This document shows positions 7,801 through 16,233 of a stretch of 64,000 bases of DNA, one piece after another. Both the position numbers and the translations under genes were made by a program. Every line of letters starts with the position of its first letter. Position 1 is the first letter of the stretch. The stretch lies in the NCBI GenBank assembly GCA_947496865.1, contig CANMEE010000001.1, positions 372,001-436,000 of the forward strand, read 5' to 3'. Under the pieces are notes generated by a model. That model had not been told where the DNA came from, did not search any database, and worked only from the letters and a program-made list of their open reading frames with translations. Source of the DNA: an uncultured Sphingomonadaceae bacterium. Lineage in GTDB: Bacteria > Pseudomonadota > Alphaproteobacteria > Sphingomonadales > Sphingomonadaceae.

Positions 7801-8984
7801 CGTTTCCAGGCTCCAAAACCGAACCACATAATGCCTTCGGCCAGCCGTCCGGTGGTTTCACTGTCAACCGCATTAGCGCCCTCATCAGCGATCGCTTGCG
7901 CCACCGCTTCCTCGCCATATATGCCGATGCTGGGGACGACGAACTGGAAGTAATCATCTGGGCCAAAGCCGCCTGCTTCACAAAGCGCCGGAGGGCTTTC
8001 ATCGCGATAGCCTTTGTAGAACGGCTCGGAATTATACCAGCTGTCCCAGTCGAGGTAAAAACCATCAAAGGCATTCATCTGGTCGTTGGGCGGCAATTCC
8101 ATATGGAGCAGCAATCCGCCCGGCTTAAGCACCCGATAGGCTTCCTCAAACGCTGCTGCACGCGCCTTTTTCGACAATTCGTGCAGGAACATGGAAGAAA
8201 AGACGAGGTCAAAACTCGCGTCGGGATAGTCCAACGCATCGGCCGACATTTGTGCAAAATGGACATCCTGTCCCTGCATCTTCGCGCGCGCCGAGGCATA
8301 GCGCAAACCGCCAGCCGCCGCGTCAATCGCTTCGACCTTTGCGTCAGGATAAGTCTGTTTCCACGGCAATGTATTATGACCGATAGTACAACCTGTATCG
8401 AGAATATTCTGCGGCTTAAAATCCGGAAACTTGCCCTTCACATAGGCGGCCATGGACAGGCCTATATCATCCAGATTGGCGCCCATCAGGCCCATGGAAA
8501 ACACCGCCAACCCCTGATCATAGACCGCGCCAGCCTCAAGGGATTCGCCGCCGCGCGTATAGCTGCCGGGCATCAGATGCACTTCGATCGCATCAACATT
8601 GCGGGGAATATCGAGATGGGGGTTCAAGTCGACAGAGCCGGGTCGCTCGGCAACTTTTGCGGCCTCTGCTTCGAGCCGCTCGATATCCCGAGCCACCACA
8701 TCGCCCGACGCCTGCCACACCATTTTTTGCGCCTGCACCCGCATGGCCGAATAGATGTTGAACGCCGGATCGCCACGCAGCGCCTGATGCGCTTCGTTGC
8801 TGGTTTCAGGGGCCCGGCCGTTGTCCCGGGCAAAGGCTGGGGCAGCCCGCTTATCATAAGCAATGCGCAAATCGCCTGCGAGGTCATTGAGAATGAAGGC
8901 TCTAATGCCCGAGACAAATCGTCCTCGCGCGGCTTCTTCATTGGTCAATTCCGGTTTCATCGGATGCTGTAGTTCCACGCCCAT
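7797..8984 (-). CDS. Class I SAM-dependent methyltransferase, second copy
   Basis: 395 aa. The layout matches the 3229-4473 product: a helical N-terminus with AYDKRAAPAF, MPGSY at 138-142, motif I DTGCTIGHN (196-204), the acidic beta2 end (AIDAAAGGLRYASARAK), a DASFDLVFSSMFLHEL segment and a YRVLKPGGLLLHME motif. Motif I and the VLKPGG strand are the SAM-binding landmarks. The start overlaps the aldehyde dehydrogenase stop by one base, and the stop overlaps the FDDP gene by four. The two methyltransferases have diverged clearly, so the duplication is not recent. Methyl acceptor unknown. Confidence 0.83.
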   Translation of the reverse strand: MGVELQHPMKPELTNEEAARGRFVSGIRAFILNDLAGDLRIAYDKRAAPAFARDNGRAPETSNEAHQALRGDPAFNIYSAMRVQAQKMVWQASGDVVARDIERLEAEAAKVAERPGSVDLNPHLDIPRNVDAIEVHLMPGSYTRGGESLEAGAVYDQGLAVFSMGLMGANLDDIGLSMAAYVKGKFPDFKPQNILDTGCTIGHNTLPWKQTYPDAKVEAIDAAAGGLRYASARAKMQGQDVHFAQMSADALDYPDASFDLVFSSMFLHELSKKARAAAFEEAYRVLKPGGLLLHMELPPNDQMNAFDGFYLDWDSWYNSEPFYKGYRDESPPALCEAGGFGPDDYFQFVVPSIGIYGEEAVAQAIADEGANAVDSETTGRLAEGIMWFGFGAWKR

Positions 8985-10405
8985 CAGAAATTCTCCTCTG
9001 CAAAAGCCTCTATTCGAGCCGCCTCACCCGATTGCCGGATCAGCGCCTGCTTACGAAAAAAGCGCATCAATCCGCTTGCCCCCATTCGCGAAGCCCCAAG
9101 CCCAGAATAACCAAAGCTCGATTTCTCGGCTTCCCAGACCATAGAAGTGAGGGAGCCGTCATTAATCGATACTGCGCCGGCATTGAGGCGTGACGCAACT
9201 GTTTCAGCCTCTTCGGCCGTGGCCGCGATCACCGCAGCGGACAGTCCAAACTGGCTGTGATTGGCCATCATAACCGCTTCATCCACATCGTCAAACACAC
9301 GCACCGGGATGACCGGTCCGAAATTTTCATCAGAAATTACCGTCATCGACGAGGTGACATTGGTCAAAATCGTCGGCCGCAAATAAAGACCACCACCGAG
9401 CTTTTCCACGTTACCACCCGACAGCAATTCCGCCCCTTTTTTGACCGCATCATCAATCTGGGATTGCGCAATCTGTGCCTGTTTCTCAAAGATAAACGGC
9501 CCGATATGACCTTGGTTAATATCAGGATGGTTGAGCTGCACTGCCTCAGCCTGCGCCACTAGACTGGTGAGAAAGGGGTCAGCAATTTCTTGCGCAACAT
9601 AAACCCGCTCAATCGATTGGCAGGCCTGGCCGGTATTGACGATACTGGCCCTAAGTGCAGTCGCCGCGGCTTTTTCCGGGTCGGCGCTGGCCAAGACGAT
9701 CATTGGGTCTTTGCCACCCAGTTCCAAACTGGCCGGAACAAAGGCTTTTGCTGCCGCTTCACCGACTTTTCGCCCAGTGGCAACCGATCCGGTAAAGCAG
9801 ATGTAATCGACATGATCCACCATCGCCGCACCGGTCGCACCATCGCCTTCGATGATCGACAGCACAGCTGCCAGTTCCGGAATTTTCTGCACGGCTTCGA
9901 TCAACGGTTTGATAAAGCGGGGAGTCACTTCGGAAGGTTTTATCAGCACCGCCGATCCCGCCATCAGCGCTGGTATGGAGTCGATCAGGGCGAGAGTCAT
10001 CGGGAAGTTCCAAGGGCTGATAACGCCAACCAAAGCATAAGGCACTAGGCGCGTGGATGTGGTGATTGTCGGTACCGAGGTAGATTGATTGACCGGTTGC
10101 GCGTCAGCCATCAGCTGCGGTGCCATAGCGGCCCAGCGCCGGATTTGCCCGGGTACACCAGCGGCTTCAATTTTTGAGATACCGCCACGCCCGGTATCGG
10201 CGGTCAGGGCCGGGATGATAGCGCCAAGGTCGGCCTCAATCGCATCGGCCCATTGCAGCAATATCGCACCGCGCTGTTCGGGTGTTTTGCTGGCCCAATC
10301 CTTTTGGCTCCCGCGGAGCCGCTTTGCTTCATCGGCAACCGCCTCGACATCCAACGGCGCGATTTCATAGTCCACTTTGCCCGTCCGCGGATTGCGTATC
10401 TTCAT
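8984..10405 (-). CDS. Aldehyde dehydrogenase (NAD(P)+), ALDH superfamily
   Basis: 473 aa, normal length. All key residues are present: Asn133 in SPWNFP, Lys156 in IKPSE, the FTGSVATGRKV nucleotide loop, the general base Glu228 in LELGGKDP, and the nucleophile Cys262 in NTGQACQSIERVYV. It oxidises an aldehyde to the acid in the cytoplasm. With the alcohol dehydrogenase of the same operon it could make a two-step alcohol-to-acid conversion, which is inference. The start overlaps the upstream deacetylase gene by four bases. Confidence 0.93.
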   Translation of the reverse strand: MKIRNPRTGKVDYEIAPLDVEAVADEAKRLRGSQKDWASKTPEQRGAILLQWADAIEADLGAIIPALTADTGRGGISKIEAAGVPGQIRRWAAMAPQLMADAQPVNQSTSVPTITTSTRLVPYALVGVISPWNFPMTLALIDSIPALMAGSAVLIKPSEVTPRFIKPLIEAVQKIPELAAVLSIIEGDGATGAAMVDHVDYICFTGSVATGRKVGEAAAKAFVPASLELGGKDPMIVLASADPEKAAATALRASIVNTGQACQSIERVYVAQEIADPFLTSLVAQAEAVQLNHPDINQGHIGPFIFEKQAQIAQSQIDDAVKKGAELLSGGNVEKLGGGLYLRPTILTNVTSSMTVISDENFGPVIPVRVFDDVDEAVMMANHSQFGLSAAVIAATAEEAETVASRLNAGAVSINDGSLTSMVWEAEKSSFGYSGLGASRMGASGLMRFFRKQALIRQSGEAARIEAFAEENF

Positions 10406-11325
10406 GCTTGCGCCTTCCAGCTATCGAGTATCGCATCGCCCCGTGCGAACCCGATATCATTGCGCTCAGCAAAGCCAGCAATCAACTTCTCAAAACTGCT
10501 AATGCGATAGGGTAGTCCCATAATATAAGGCGTCAGATGCATCGGCAGCATTCGCCCGCCATATTGCTCTGCCTCTGCGAGCAGCCAGTCCGCCGCATCC
10601 ATCATTTGTTGCACATAGCTGTCCACTGATTGCTGCTGGACATTGATGATCTGACGATCGGACAGTTCGTGGTTGAGCGGGATATTGGCTATCGCTCCCG
10701 TGTCTGTCTGAAACCCATAAGGCAGTTCGTCATTGGCCCAATCACACATGTAATCGACGCCGGCCTCGGCGAGCAATTTTGCCGTATTGAAACTCTGCGA
10801 ACGCGCTATCGACAGCCAACCGCGCGGGCGCGTGCCAGTGGCGTTTTCTAACGCCGCGAGGGAAGCTTCGATAAGCGCTTTTTCGTTCGCCTCAGCCAGT
10901 CCGCTAGCAATAGTGCCGTTCATGTCGGTGCTATGCGCAATTATTTCATGGCCACCGGAGATGATGTCCTCAACCAACTGCGGGTAGCGCTCAGCAATGA
11001 CGCTATTAGTCGCTACCGAAACCTTCGCACCAACCTTCTCAAACGCACTAAGCAACCGGTAAATACCGATCCGCGTACCATATTCGCGCGCGGTATAATG
11101 GCGATAGTCGGGATAGGCGGTCTGCATATGCCCCGGAGCGCGAAACGGATCGTCGTTCGGCACCATCGGAAAATATTCGAGTGAAATGACCGGCCATATC
11201 ATTAGCTTTTTATCGTCCGGCCATTGCACCGGCTTACGATCAAACAGGCTGCTATAGGGATAATAGCCATGGTCCATCCCGCGGCGGCGCTTGGGATAGT
11301 CGAGATAGCTGGGATCAAGGCTCAT
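10402..11325 (-). CDS. NodB-fold polysaccharide deacetylase family protein (PuuE-like), copy 1
   Basis: 307 aa. It resembles the deacetylase branch that includes PuuE-type allantoinases and cyclic-imide or formamide hydrolases: GTRIGIYRLLSAFEKVGAKVSVATNS, GHEIIAHSTDMN with the His motif, RPRGWLSIARSQSFNTAKLLAEAG, and a late MLPMHLTPYIMG His segment. The first-motif Asp-Asp of chitooligosaccharide deacetylases is not obvious, which is usual for this branch. It probably hydrolyses an amide or imide C-N bond rather than a polysaccharide. No signal peptide. It is paralogous and adjacent to 11322-12215, with a four-base overlap. Confidence 0.82.
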   Translation of the reverse strand: MSLDPSYLDYPKRRRGMDHGYYPYSSLFDRKPVQWPDDKKLMIWPVISLEYFPMVPNDDPFRAPGHMQTAYPDYRHYTAREYGTRIGIYRLLSAFEKVGAKVSVATNSVIAERYPQLVEDIISGGHEIIAHSTDMNGTIASGLAEANEKALIEASLAALENATGTRPRGWLSIARSQSFNTAKLLAEAGVDYMCDWANDELPYGFQTDTGAIANIPLNHELSDRQIINVQQQSVDSYVQQMMDAADWLLAEAEQYGGRMLPMHLTPYIMGLPYRISSFEKLIAGFAERNDIGFARGDAILDSWKAQA

Positions 11326-12215
11326 GATCCGCCTCCCGTCTGTTTGCGGAAAGCATCGACAATATCACCTGCCTTGGTGATCCATGCCCGTCCGTCTGCC
11401 GCGATATGTTCAAGCACTGCTTCAAATGGTCCAATCCGATGGGGTTGACCAATCAAGTAACTATGCAGCGGTATGCACATAACCGTGCCCGATTGCGCGC
11501 CCTCATCAGCGAGTCGGTCATATTGCCGGATCAGCGTGTCGGCATATTCCCGGGGGCTCATGTTATAGATGAAAAAGCCATAATGATCATTGACCTCAAG
11601 GCTGTAAGGAATGGCGGTCAACTGACCAGATTTCACCTTCACATCCGTGGGTTGATCATCGTGATAGAGATCGCAGGTATAATCCATGCCATATTCCGCA
11701 AGCAGGTCGAGCGTGCGCGGCGTGTGGGTGAGCGCTGGAGCCAACCAACCCCTTATCCGTTGACCGGTCGCGCGCCGCACCGTTTCAATCGAATCCTCAA
11801 TGATCGCGCGTTCTTGCACCTCATCCATCCCATAAGAATAGCGGGTGTTATAAATGCCATGGCTAAAAAACTCCCAGCCGCGCTGATTGGCGTCTTCAAC
11901 CACTTCGGGAATATGATCGCACAACGCCACGGACAGGCTTACTGATCCGGGAAAGCCATGTTTAGTCATCATCTCCGCCATGCGCCAGTGCGACACGCGA
12001 TTGGCGTGATCGCGGTGGCTGTAGCCGACCACGTCGGGATGCGGCTTTGGCCAACTCTTCCGGTGCGGATTGATCGCTGGATCGAGTTCGTAAAATTCAA
12101 GATTGGGCGCGACCCATACCGCGCACGTCTTGCCATCTGGCCACTCGATTTTCGGGCGTCCGCGATAGGGTGCATAGTCATAAAGCCCAGGATCGGATTT
12201 CTGCACGTCTGACAC
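11322..12215 (-). CDS. NodB-fold polysaccharide deacetylase family protein (PuuE-like), copy 2
   Basis: 297 aa. Same architecture as the neighbouring copy: YSHRDHANRVSHWRMAEMMTKHGFPGSVSLSV, GWEFFSHGIYNTRY, RIRGWLAPALTHTPRTLDLLAEYGMDYTCD, and a VMCIPLHSYLIGQPHR His motif near the C-terminus. It keeps the SHG and PLH histidines expected for a metal-dependent C-N hydrolase of the PuuE branch. Two adjacent, clearly diverged copies could form a heteromer or act on successive intermediates. The start shares one base with the stop of the isochorismatase-type gene. Confidence 0.83.
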   Translation of the reverse strand: MSDVQKSDPGLYDYAPYRGRPKIEWPDGKTCAVWVAPNLEFYELDPAINPHRKSWPKPHPDVVGYSHRDHANRVSHWRMAEMMTKHGFPGSVSLSVALCDHIPEVVEDANQRGWEFFSHGIYNTRYSYGMDEVQERAIIEDSIETVRRATGQRIRGWLAPALTHTPRTLDLLAEYGMDYTCDLYHDDQPTDVKVKSGQLTAIPYSLEVNDHYGFFIYNMSPREYADTLIRQYDRLADEGAQSGTVMCIPLHSYLIGQPHRIGPFEAVLEHIAADGRAWITKAGDIVDAFRKQTGGGS

Positions 12216-12895
12216 TAGCGCGCCTCCAACCAGTCAATCACGGTCTGCACTGGTTCTACATCGGCATATTTGATCTGCAAGTCTGTCAGATTCGCAAAAT
12301 GATAACTCTCGTGCTTGTCCGCACAGGTCTCAATCGGCACGATTGTGCGATAGCCATAGCTCAAGGCATCCACTGCTGTGGCGCGAACGCATCCCGATGT
12401 TGAACCGCCGGTCACTATCACCGTGTCCACTTTATGCCACGTCAAATAGCTCGCCAGCTGTGTTTCAAAAAAGGCGCTGGGCATACGCTTGGTATATTGC
12501 AGGTCATTGGCGTCGACCTCACAGCGCGGATCAAGCAAATGCCGCTCACTGCCATATTTTATATTCTGCAGCGAATCTTCAGTATCAGTCCGCGTGCCCC
12601 AGACACCGGCATCTCCAGCATCCGCTTTATAAGCGACGCGGCTCCAGATCACCGGCATGGCTTTGGCTCGTGCTAAAGCCGATATCTGATTAATATAATC
12701 AATCTGCTTTGGATCGGTCTGATAGGCGGTTTTGAACATGTCCATCCGGGTATAGGCCTGCTGCACATCGACATTGACGACAGCGAGCTTTTCTCCGAAA
12801 CCGAATTTCTTGCGCGCGGGGTTACCGATCAATTCTTCAAAAATATCTCGGGCCGTCCGCCCGTCTTCAACCATTTTCGTGCCTTTGACGTCCAT
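12215..12895 (-). CDS. Isochorismatase-family cysteine hydrolase (N-carbamoylsarcosine amidase / maleamate amidase type)
   Basis: 226 aa from ATG 12895, chosen because GGAGAG lies nine bases upstream; the frame stays open to 12970 but would run through the operator. The catalytic triad of the family is intact: Asp43 in VNVDVQQAY, Lys136 in TKRMPSAFF, and Cys169 in GGSTSGCVRATA. Such enzymes hydrolyse amides such as N-carbamoylsarcosine, maleamate or nicotinamide to acid plus ammonia. First gene of the seven-gene minus-strand operon. Its promoter region carries the TTGTC-NN-GACAA operators and is divergent from the alpha/beta-hydrolase operon. Confidence 0.9.
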   Translation of the reverse strand: MDVKGTKMVEDGRTARDIFEELIGNPARKKFGFGEKLAVVNVDVQQAYTRMDMFKTAYQTDPKQIDYINQISALARAKAMPVIWSRVAYKADAGDAGVWGTRTDTEDSLQNIKYGSERHLLDPRCEVDANDLQYTKRMPSAFFETQLASYLTWHKVDTVIVTGGSTSGCVRATAVDALSYGYRTIVPIETCADKHESYHFANLTDLQIKYADVEPVQTVIDWLEAR

Positions 12896-12944
12896 AAATA
12901 TTCTCTCCGGAATCGATAAAAATGTAATAAACAACAGAAAAGAC

Positions 12945-12972
12945 TTGTCGAGACAAATTTGTCCGGACAAAT
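12945..12972. promoter_or_regulatory. Tandem TTGTC-NN-GACAA operators in a divergent promoter
   Basis: TTGTCGAGACAA (12945-12956) lies beside the perfect 16-bp palindrome ATTTGTCCGGACAAAT (12957-12972), with dyad centres 14 bp apart. The second palindrome is identical to the core of the one at 5713-5730. The sites lie between the start codons of two operons (12895 minus, 12982 plus), so one regulator could control both directions. A possible -10 TATAGA at 12972-12977 ends only four bases before the plus-strand ATG. Confidence 0.75.
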
Positions 12973-12981
12973 ATAGAGATT

Positions 12982-14361
12982 ATGATTACACGCCATTTTA
13001 TAGACGTCGAGAAAGACGGCAACACACGCCGTGTCCATTATCGCATGGCGGGCAATGGTCCGCCGTTGCTGATGGTGCACCAAAGCCCGCGCAGTTCAAA
13101 GGAATATGAAGCGCTGATGGAAAAATGGGCTTCCCATTTTACCTGTATCGCCCCTGACACCCCGGGTTTCGGGCAATCCAACCCCCTTTCCGGCCATCCC
13201 GAGATTGCCGAATATGCAGACGCAACTATCGAATTTCTCGATGCATTGGGTATAGAAAAATGTGCCGCTTATGGTTTCCATTCCGGCGGAATCATTCTGG
13301 TGACTGCGGTCAAACGCCATCCGACTCGAATCACCACATTGGCAGTTGGTGGCTATGCCATCTGGTCGGCCGAAGAAATGGCATTGTTCAGCGACCGGTA
13401 TCTACCCGAATTTCATCCGTCCGATTATGGTGAGCATCTAACGTGGCTATGGAATCGGATATTGGAACAAAGCTGGTTCTTCCCTTGGTTTGCCACAGAT
13501 GATGCGCACCGGCTATCGGTTGCTAATGATGATCCGGCGCGGGTCGATGCGATCGTTCGGGAAATGCTGGATGCAGGCAATGCTTATCAGGCTGGCTATG
13601 GCGCCGTGCTGAGAGCGCCTCGAGATATCCCTGCGGCTAACGCGAATGTCCCGCCATGCCTGATCAGCGCTTATGACGGCGATCCGCTGCAAGAGCATAT
13701 TGACCGATTGGGCGAGATGCCGCCGACTTGGTCTGCTCAAAAGGTCGTAACCCCCGCGGACCATCAAGCCGTCAGCTTAAATCATCTACTCGCCACTGAA
13801 ACGCCTATGGTTGGTGATTTGCAGGAAGCGCACAATGAAGGCTTTGTCGCGATACAAACCGATGAATTTAATGGGCTGATCCACTGGCGCGGAGACAGAC
13901 GCGCAGACAAACTCTTTCTTCACGCACCGGCCAATGCAGCGGCGGACGATCAAACGGCGGGGCAAATAGCAATTGATTTACCGGGCCATGGTTTGTCCGA
14001 TAACTGGGACGGCGAAACGCCTGATATTTGGGGGCCTTGGGAGAGCGTCATTGCCGCTGTGGCCGATGCGCTTCATACCAACGAGACCGTCTATCCAGCC
14101 CTGCCCGATGGCGAGCCGGGAAAACTCTATCCGGATTTATCACCCGATCGCTTCGGCAATTATCTCAACATAGCGTGGCAGATTGTTCGCGCTCGTCATA
14201 TGTTTGTTCCATGGTACCAAGTGGATGCAGCCCATGCCGTTGATTTTGATGAACAGTGGCTGCGGCCGGAACATCTCGCGGCCGAGCATCTGGCGCTGAT
14301 AAACGGACATAGCGCCAAACAATATCATATTGCCCTCCAATCCAGACAAAAGGAAGACTAA
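12982..14361 (+). CDS. Alpha/beta-hydrolase with a degenerate second hydrolase-like half
   Basis: 459 aa against about 280-300 for single-domain members. Residues 1-285 are a standard alpha/beta-hydrolase: PPLLMVHQSPRSS oxyanion region, IAPDTPGFGQS, nucleophile elbow GFHSGG with Ser101, a plausible acid in SAYDGDP (Asp232/234), and His261. Residues 290-450 look like a second, eroded copy: KLFLHAP and IAIDLPGHGLSDNW repeat the beta-strand motifs, and VPWYQVDAAHA...LAAEHLALINGHSAKQYHIAL echoes the cap segment FPWFATDDAHR...EMLDAGNAYQAGYGAVL. The second half has no Ser elbow. First gene of the plus-strand operon, downstream of the shared operator. Substrate unknown. Confidence 0.8.
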   Translation: MITRHFIDVEKDGNTRRVHYRMAGNGPPLLMVHQSPRSSKEYEALMEKWASHFTCIAPDTPGFGQSNPLSGHPEIAEYADATIEFLDALGIEKCAAYGFHSGGIILVTAVKRHPTRITTLAVGGYAIWSAEEMALFSDRYLPEFHPSDYGEHLTWLWNRILEQSWFFPWFATDDAHRLSVANDDPARVDAIVREMLDAGNAYQAGYGAVLRAPRDIPAANANVPPCLISAYDGDPLQEHIDRLGEMPPTWSAQKVVTPADHQAVSLNHLLATETPMVGDLQEAHNEGFVAIQTDEFNGLIHWRGDRRADKLFLHAPANAAADDQTAGQIAIDLPGHGLSDNWDGETPDIWGPWESVIAAVADALHTNETVYPALPDGEPGKLYPDLSPDRFGNYLNIAWQIVRARHMFVPWYQVDAAHAVDFDEQWLRPEHLAAEHLALINGHSAKQYHIALQSRQKED

Positions 14362-14861
14362 TGGGAATCAAGGAAGACATGCCGCTTTTGGGCCGCCATG
14401 AAGGGGTCTGGGATGGCACCTACACATATTTCAATGCTCAGAATGAGAAGATTGACGAGCACAGTTCCCGCTTGCTTTGCCGTCTACCCGATGCCGGAGA
14501 TATTCCGTACCATCAGACCAACCACTACAAATGGGCGGACGGCAAAACAGAAATTCGTGAATTTCCTGCCGCTTATCATGATAAACGCATCTGGTGGGAT
14601 AATGAGCTGATCAAAGGCTGGGCCGCAGAAGTGCCGCTAGACGAATATAACCGCACCATGATGTTGTATTGGCAGCGTCAAGGTGATCCATCGCTTTATC
14701 TTTATGAGCAGATACAGATTTCCGATGACGGCCAGAACAGGTGCCGGACATGGCACTGGATCCGCAATGGCATGCTGGAAACACGAACGGCAATACAGGA
14801 GAGTTTTGTGACAAAAGACTGGCGCAGCATTGATGCGGAAATGGGGGTTGTTTCTGCCTGA
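14361..14861 (+). CDS. Calycin-like (DUF3598-type) small protein
   Basis: 166 aa, no signal peptide. The opening GRHEGVWDGTYTYFN, then DEHSSRLLCRLPDAG, and alternating strands with conserved Trp residues (IWWDNELIKGWAAE, MMLYWQRQGDP, WHWIRNG) give the picture of a lipocalin-like barrel as in DUF3598 proteins. Such proteins usually bind small hydrophobic ligands or chromophores, and I see no catalytic motif. The start shares one base with the alpha/beta-hydrolase stop, and the 3' end overlaps the start of the hydratase large subunit. A ligand-binding role in the same pathway is inference. Confidence 0.6.
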   Translation: MGIKEDMPLLGRHEGVWDGTYTYFNAQNEKIDEHSSRLLCRLPDAGDIPYHQTNHYKWADGKTEIREFPAAYHDKRIWWDNELIKGWAAEVPLDEYNRTMMLYWQRQGDPSLYLYEQIQISDDGQNRCRTWHWIRNGMLETRTAIQESFVTKDWRSIDAEMGVVSA

Positions 14862-16233
14862 ACCTTCCAGTCTCTTTGATAAATTATGGAATAGCCATGT
14901 CGTCGCTGCCTTGCCGGGCGGTGGCGCATTGGTGGCAATTGACCGCGTGTTCCTGCACGAACGGACGGGAGCATCAGCGCTCAATTCATTAGCCGAAGCG
15001 CGGCGTCCAGTCGCTGATCCCGCGCGCGTTTTTGCGGTGACGGACCACATCGTCGACACCCGCCCGGGACGGACGGACAAGACGCTAATGCCAGGCGGAC
15101 AAGCTTTCATCACCGAAACAAGAGCAGCGGCCAAAGCAGCGGGTATCACCCTGTTCGACGTGAACGACCCCGATCAGGGCATTGTTCATGTCATCTCGCC
15201 GGAACTTGGCATCATTTTGCCCGGATGCACATTGGTGGCACCGGACAGCCATAGCTGCACCCAAGGCGCTTTTGGGGCACTGGCATGGGGCATCGGTTCG
15301 TCAGAAGCCGAACATGCTATGGCAACCGGAACGTTGCGGCTCAACAAGCCCAAAGCGATGCGGGTCTGCTTTTCCGGCGCGCTTCCAAAAGGCGTCACGC
15401 CAAAGGATATGATCATGACGCTGATCGCCCAATATGGCGCCGCGGGCGGCAAGGGTCATGCGGTTGAATTTGCCGGCCAAGCAGTCAGCGCGCTAGACAT
15501 GGAAGGGCGGATGACGCTCTGTAACATGGCAACAGAATTTTCGGCCATGTCCGGCTTCATCGCCCCTGACGCCAAGACGTTCGAATATCTGAAAGGCCGG
15601 CGCTATGCCCCCAAGGGAACCGATTGGAATCGAGCAGTTGAATGCTGGACACAATTGGCTAGCGATACCGGCGCAGTCTTTGACACGGAAATTGAGATAG
15701 ATGCGCGCGCCATCACGCCGATGGTCAGTTGGGGGACCAGCCCAGAAAATAGTGTCGGCATAAGCGGCACCGTCCCTGATGACGCGAGCGATCGCGCGCT
15801 TGAATATATGGCATTGGACAAAGGCCAAGCGCTCGCCGGCACGTCCATTGATGCGGCCTTTATCGGCAGTTGCACCAACAGCCGTCTGCCCGATCTGCGC
15901 CGGGCCAGCGCGCTGCTAAAGGGCAGGAAAATTGCCGGCCATGTTAAAGCCATTTGCGTCCCCGGCTCGTCCCGCGTCAAACGCGAGGCAGAGGCAGAAG
16001 GGATAGATGCAATTTTCCGCGATGCCGGATTCGAATGGCGCGAAAGCGGTTGTTCAATGTGCTTCTACGCGGGCGGCGAAAGTTTCGATGCTGGATCGCG
16101 GGTTATATCAACAACCAATCGCAATTTTGAAAGCCGCCAAGGGCCGGGCGTGAAAACGCATATCGCCAGTCCCGAAACAGTTGTGGCTAGCGCGCTAGCC
16201 GGCGCAATAGCGGACGTTCGGGAGCTATTGTGA
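14833..16233 (+). CDS. Aconitase-superfamily hydratase/isomerase, large subunit (LeuC-like)
   Basis: About 466 aa from ATG 14833; TTG 14848 is an alternative, and both overlap the previous gene. The LeuC pattern is complete: LFDKLWNSHVV start, PDSHSCTQGAFGALAWGIGSSEAEH, the Fe-S cysteines in GSCTNSR (Cys347) and GCSMC (Cys407 and Cys410), and the TTNRNFESRQGPGVKTH signature. The partner small subunit is next. The genes around it are catabolic (HMG-CoA-lyase-like, CoA-transferase) and no LeuA or LeuB is nearby, so a hydratase acting on an alkylmaleate-like acid fits better than leucine synthesis. That specificity is inference. Confidence 0.88.
   Translation: MRKWGLFLPEPSSLFDKLWNSHVVAALPGGGALVAIDRVFLHERTGASALNSLAEARRPVADPARVFAVTDHIVDTRPGRTDKTLMPGGQAFITETRAAAKAAGITLFDVNDPDQGIVHVISPELGIILPGCTLVAPDSHSCTQGAFGALAWGIGSSEAEHAMATGTLRLNKPKAMRVCFSGALPKGVTPKDMIMTLIAQYGAAGGKGHAVEFAGQAVSALDMEGRMTLCNMATEFSAMSGFIAPDAKTFEYLKGRRYAPKGTDWNRAVECWTQLASDTGAVFDTEIEIDARAITPMVSWGTSPENSVGISGTVPDDASDRALEYMALDKGQALAGTSIDAAFIGSCTNSRLPDLRRASALLKGRKIAGHVKAICVPGSSRVKREAEAEGIDAIFRDAGFEWRESGCSMCFYAGGESFDAGSRVISTTNRNFESRQGPGVKTHIASPETVVASALAGAIADVRELL

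Noticed and set aside
7896..8972. Long plus-strand open frame opposite the second methyltransferase gene
   Set aside because: It mirrors a clear enzyme gene, has no recognisable domain and arises from the codon bias of the opposite strand.
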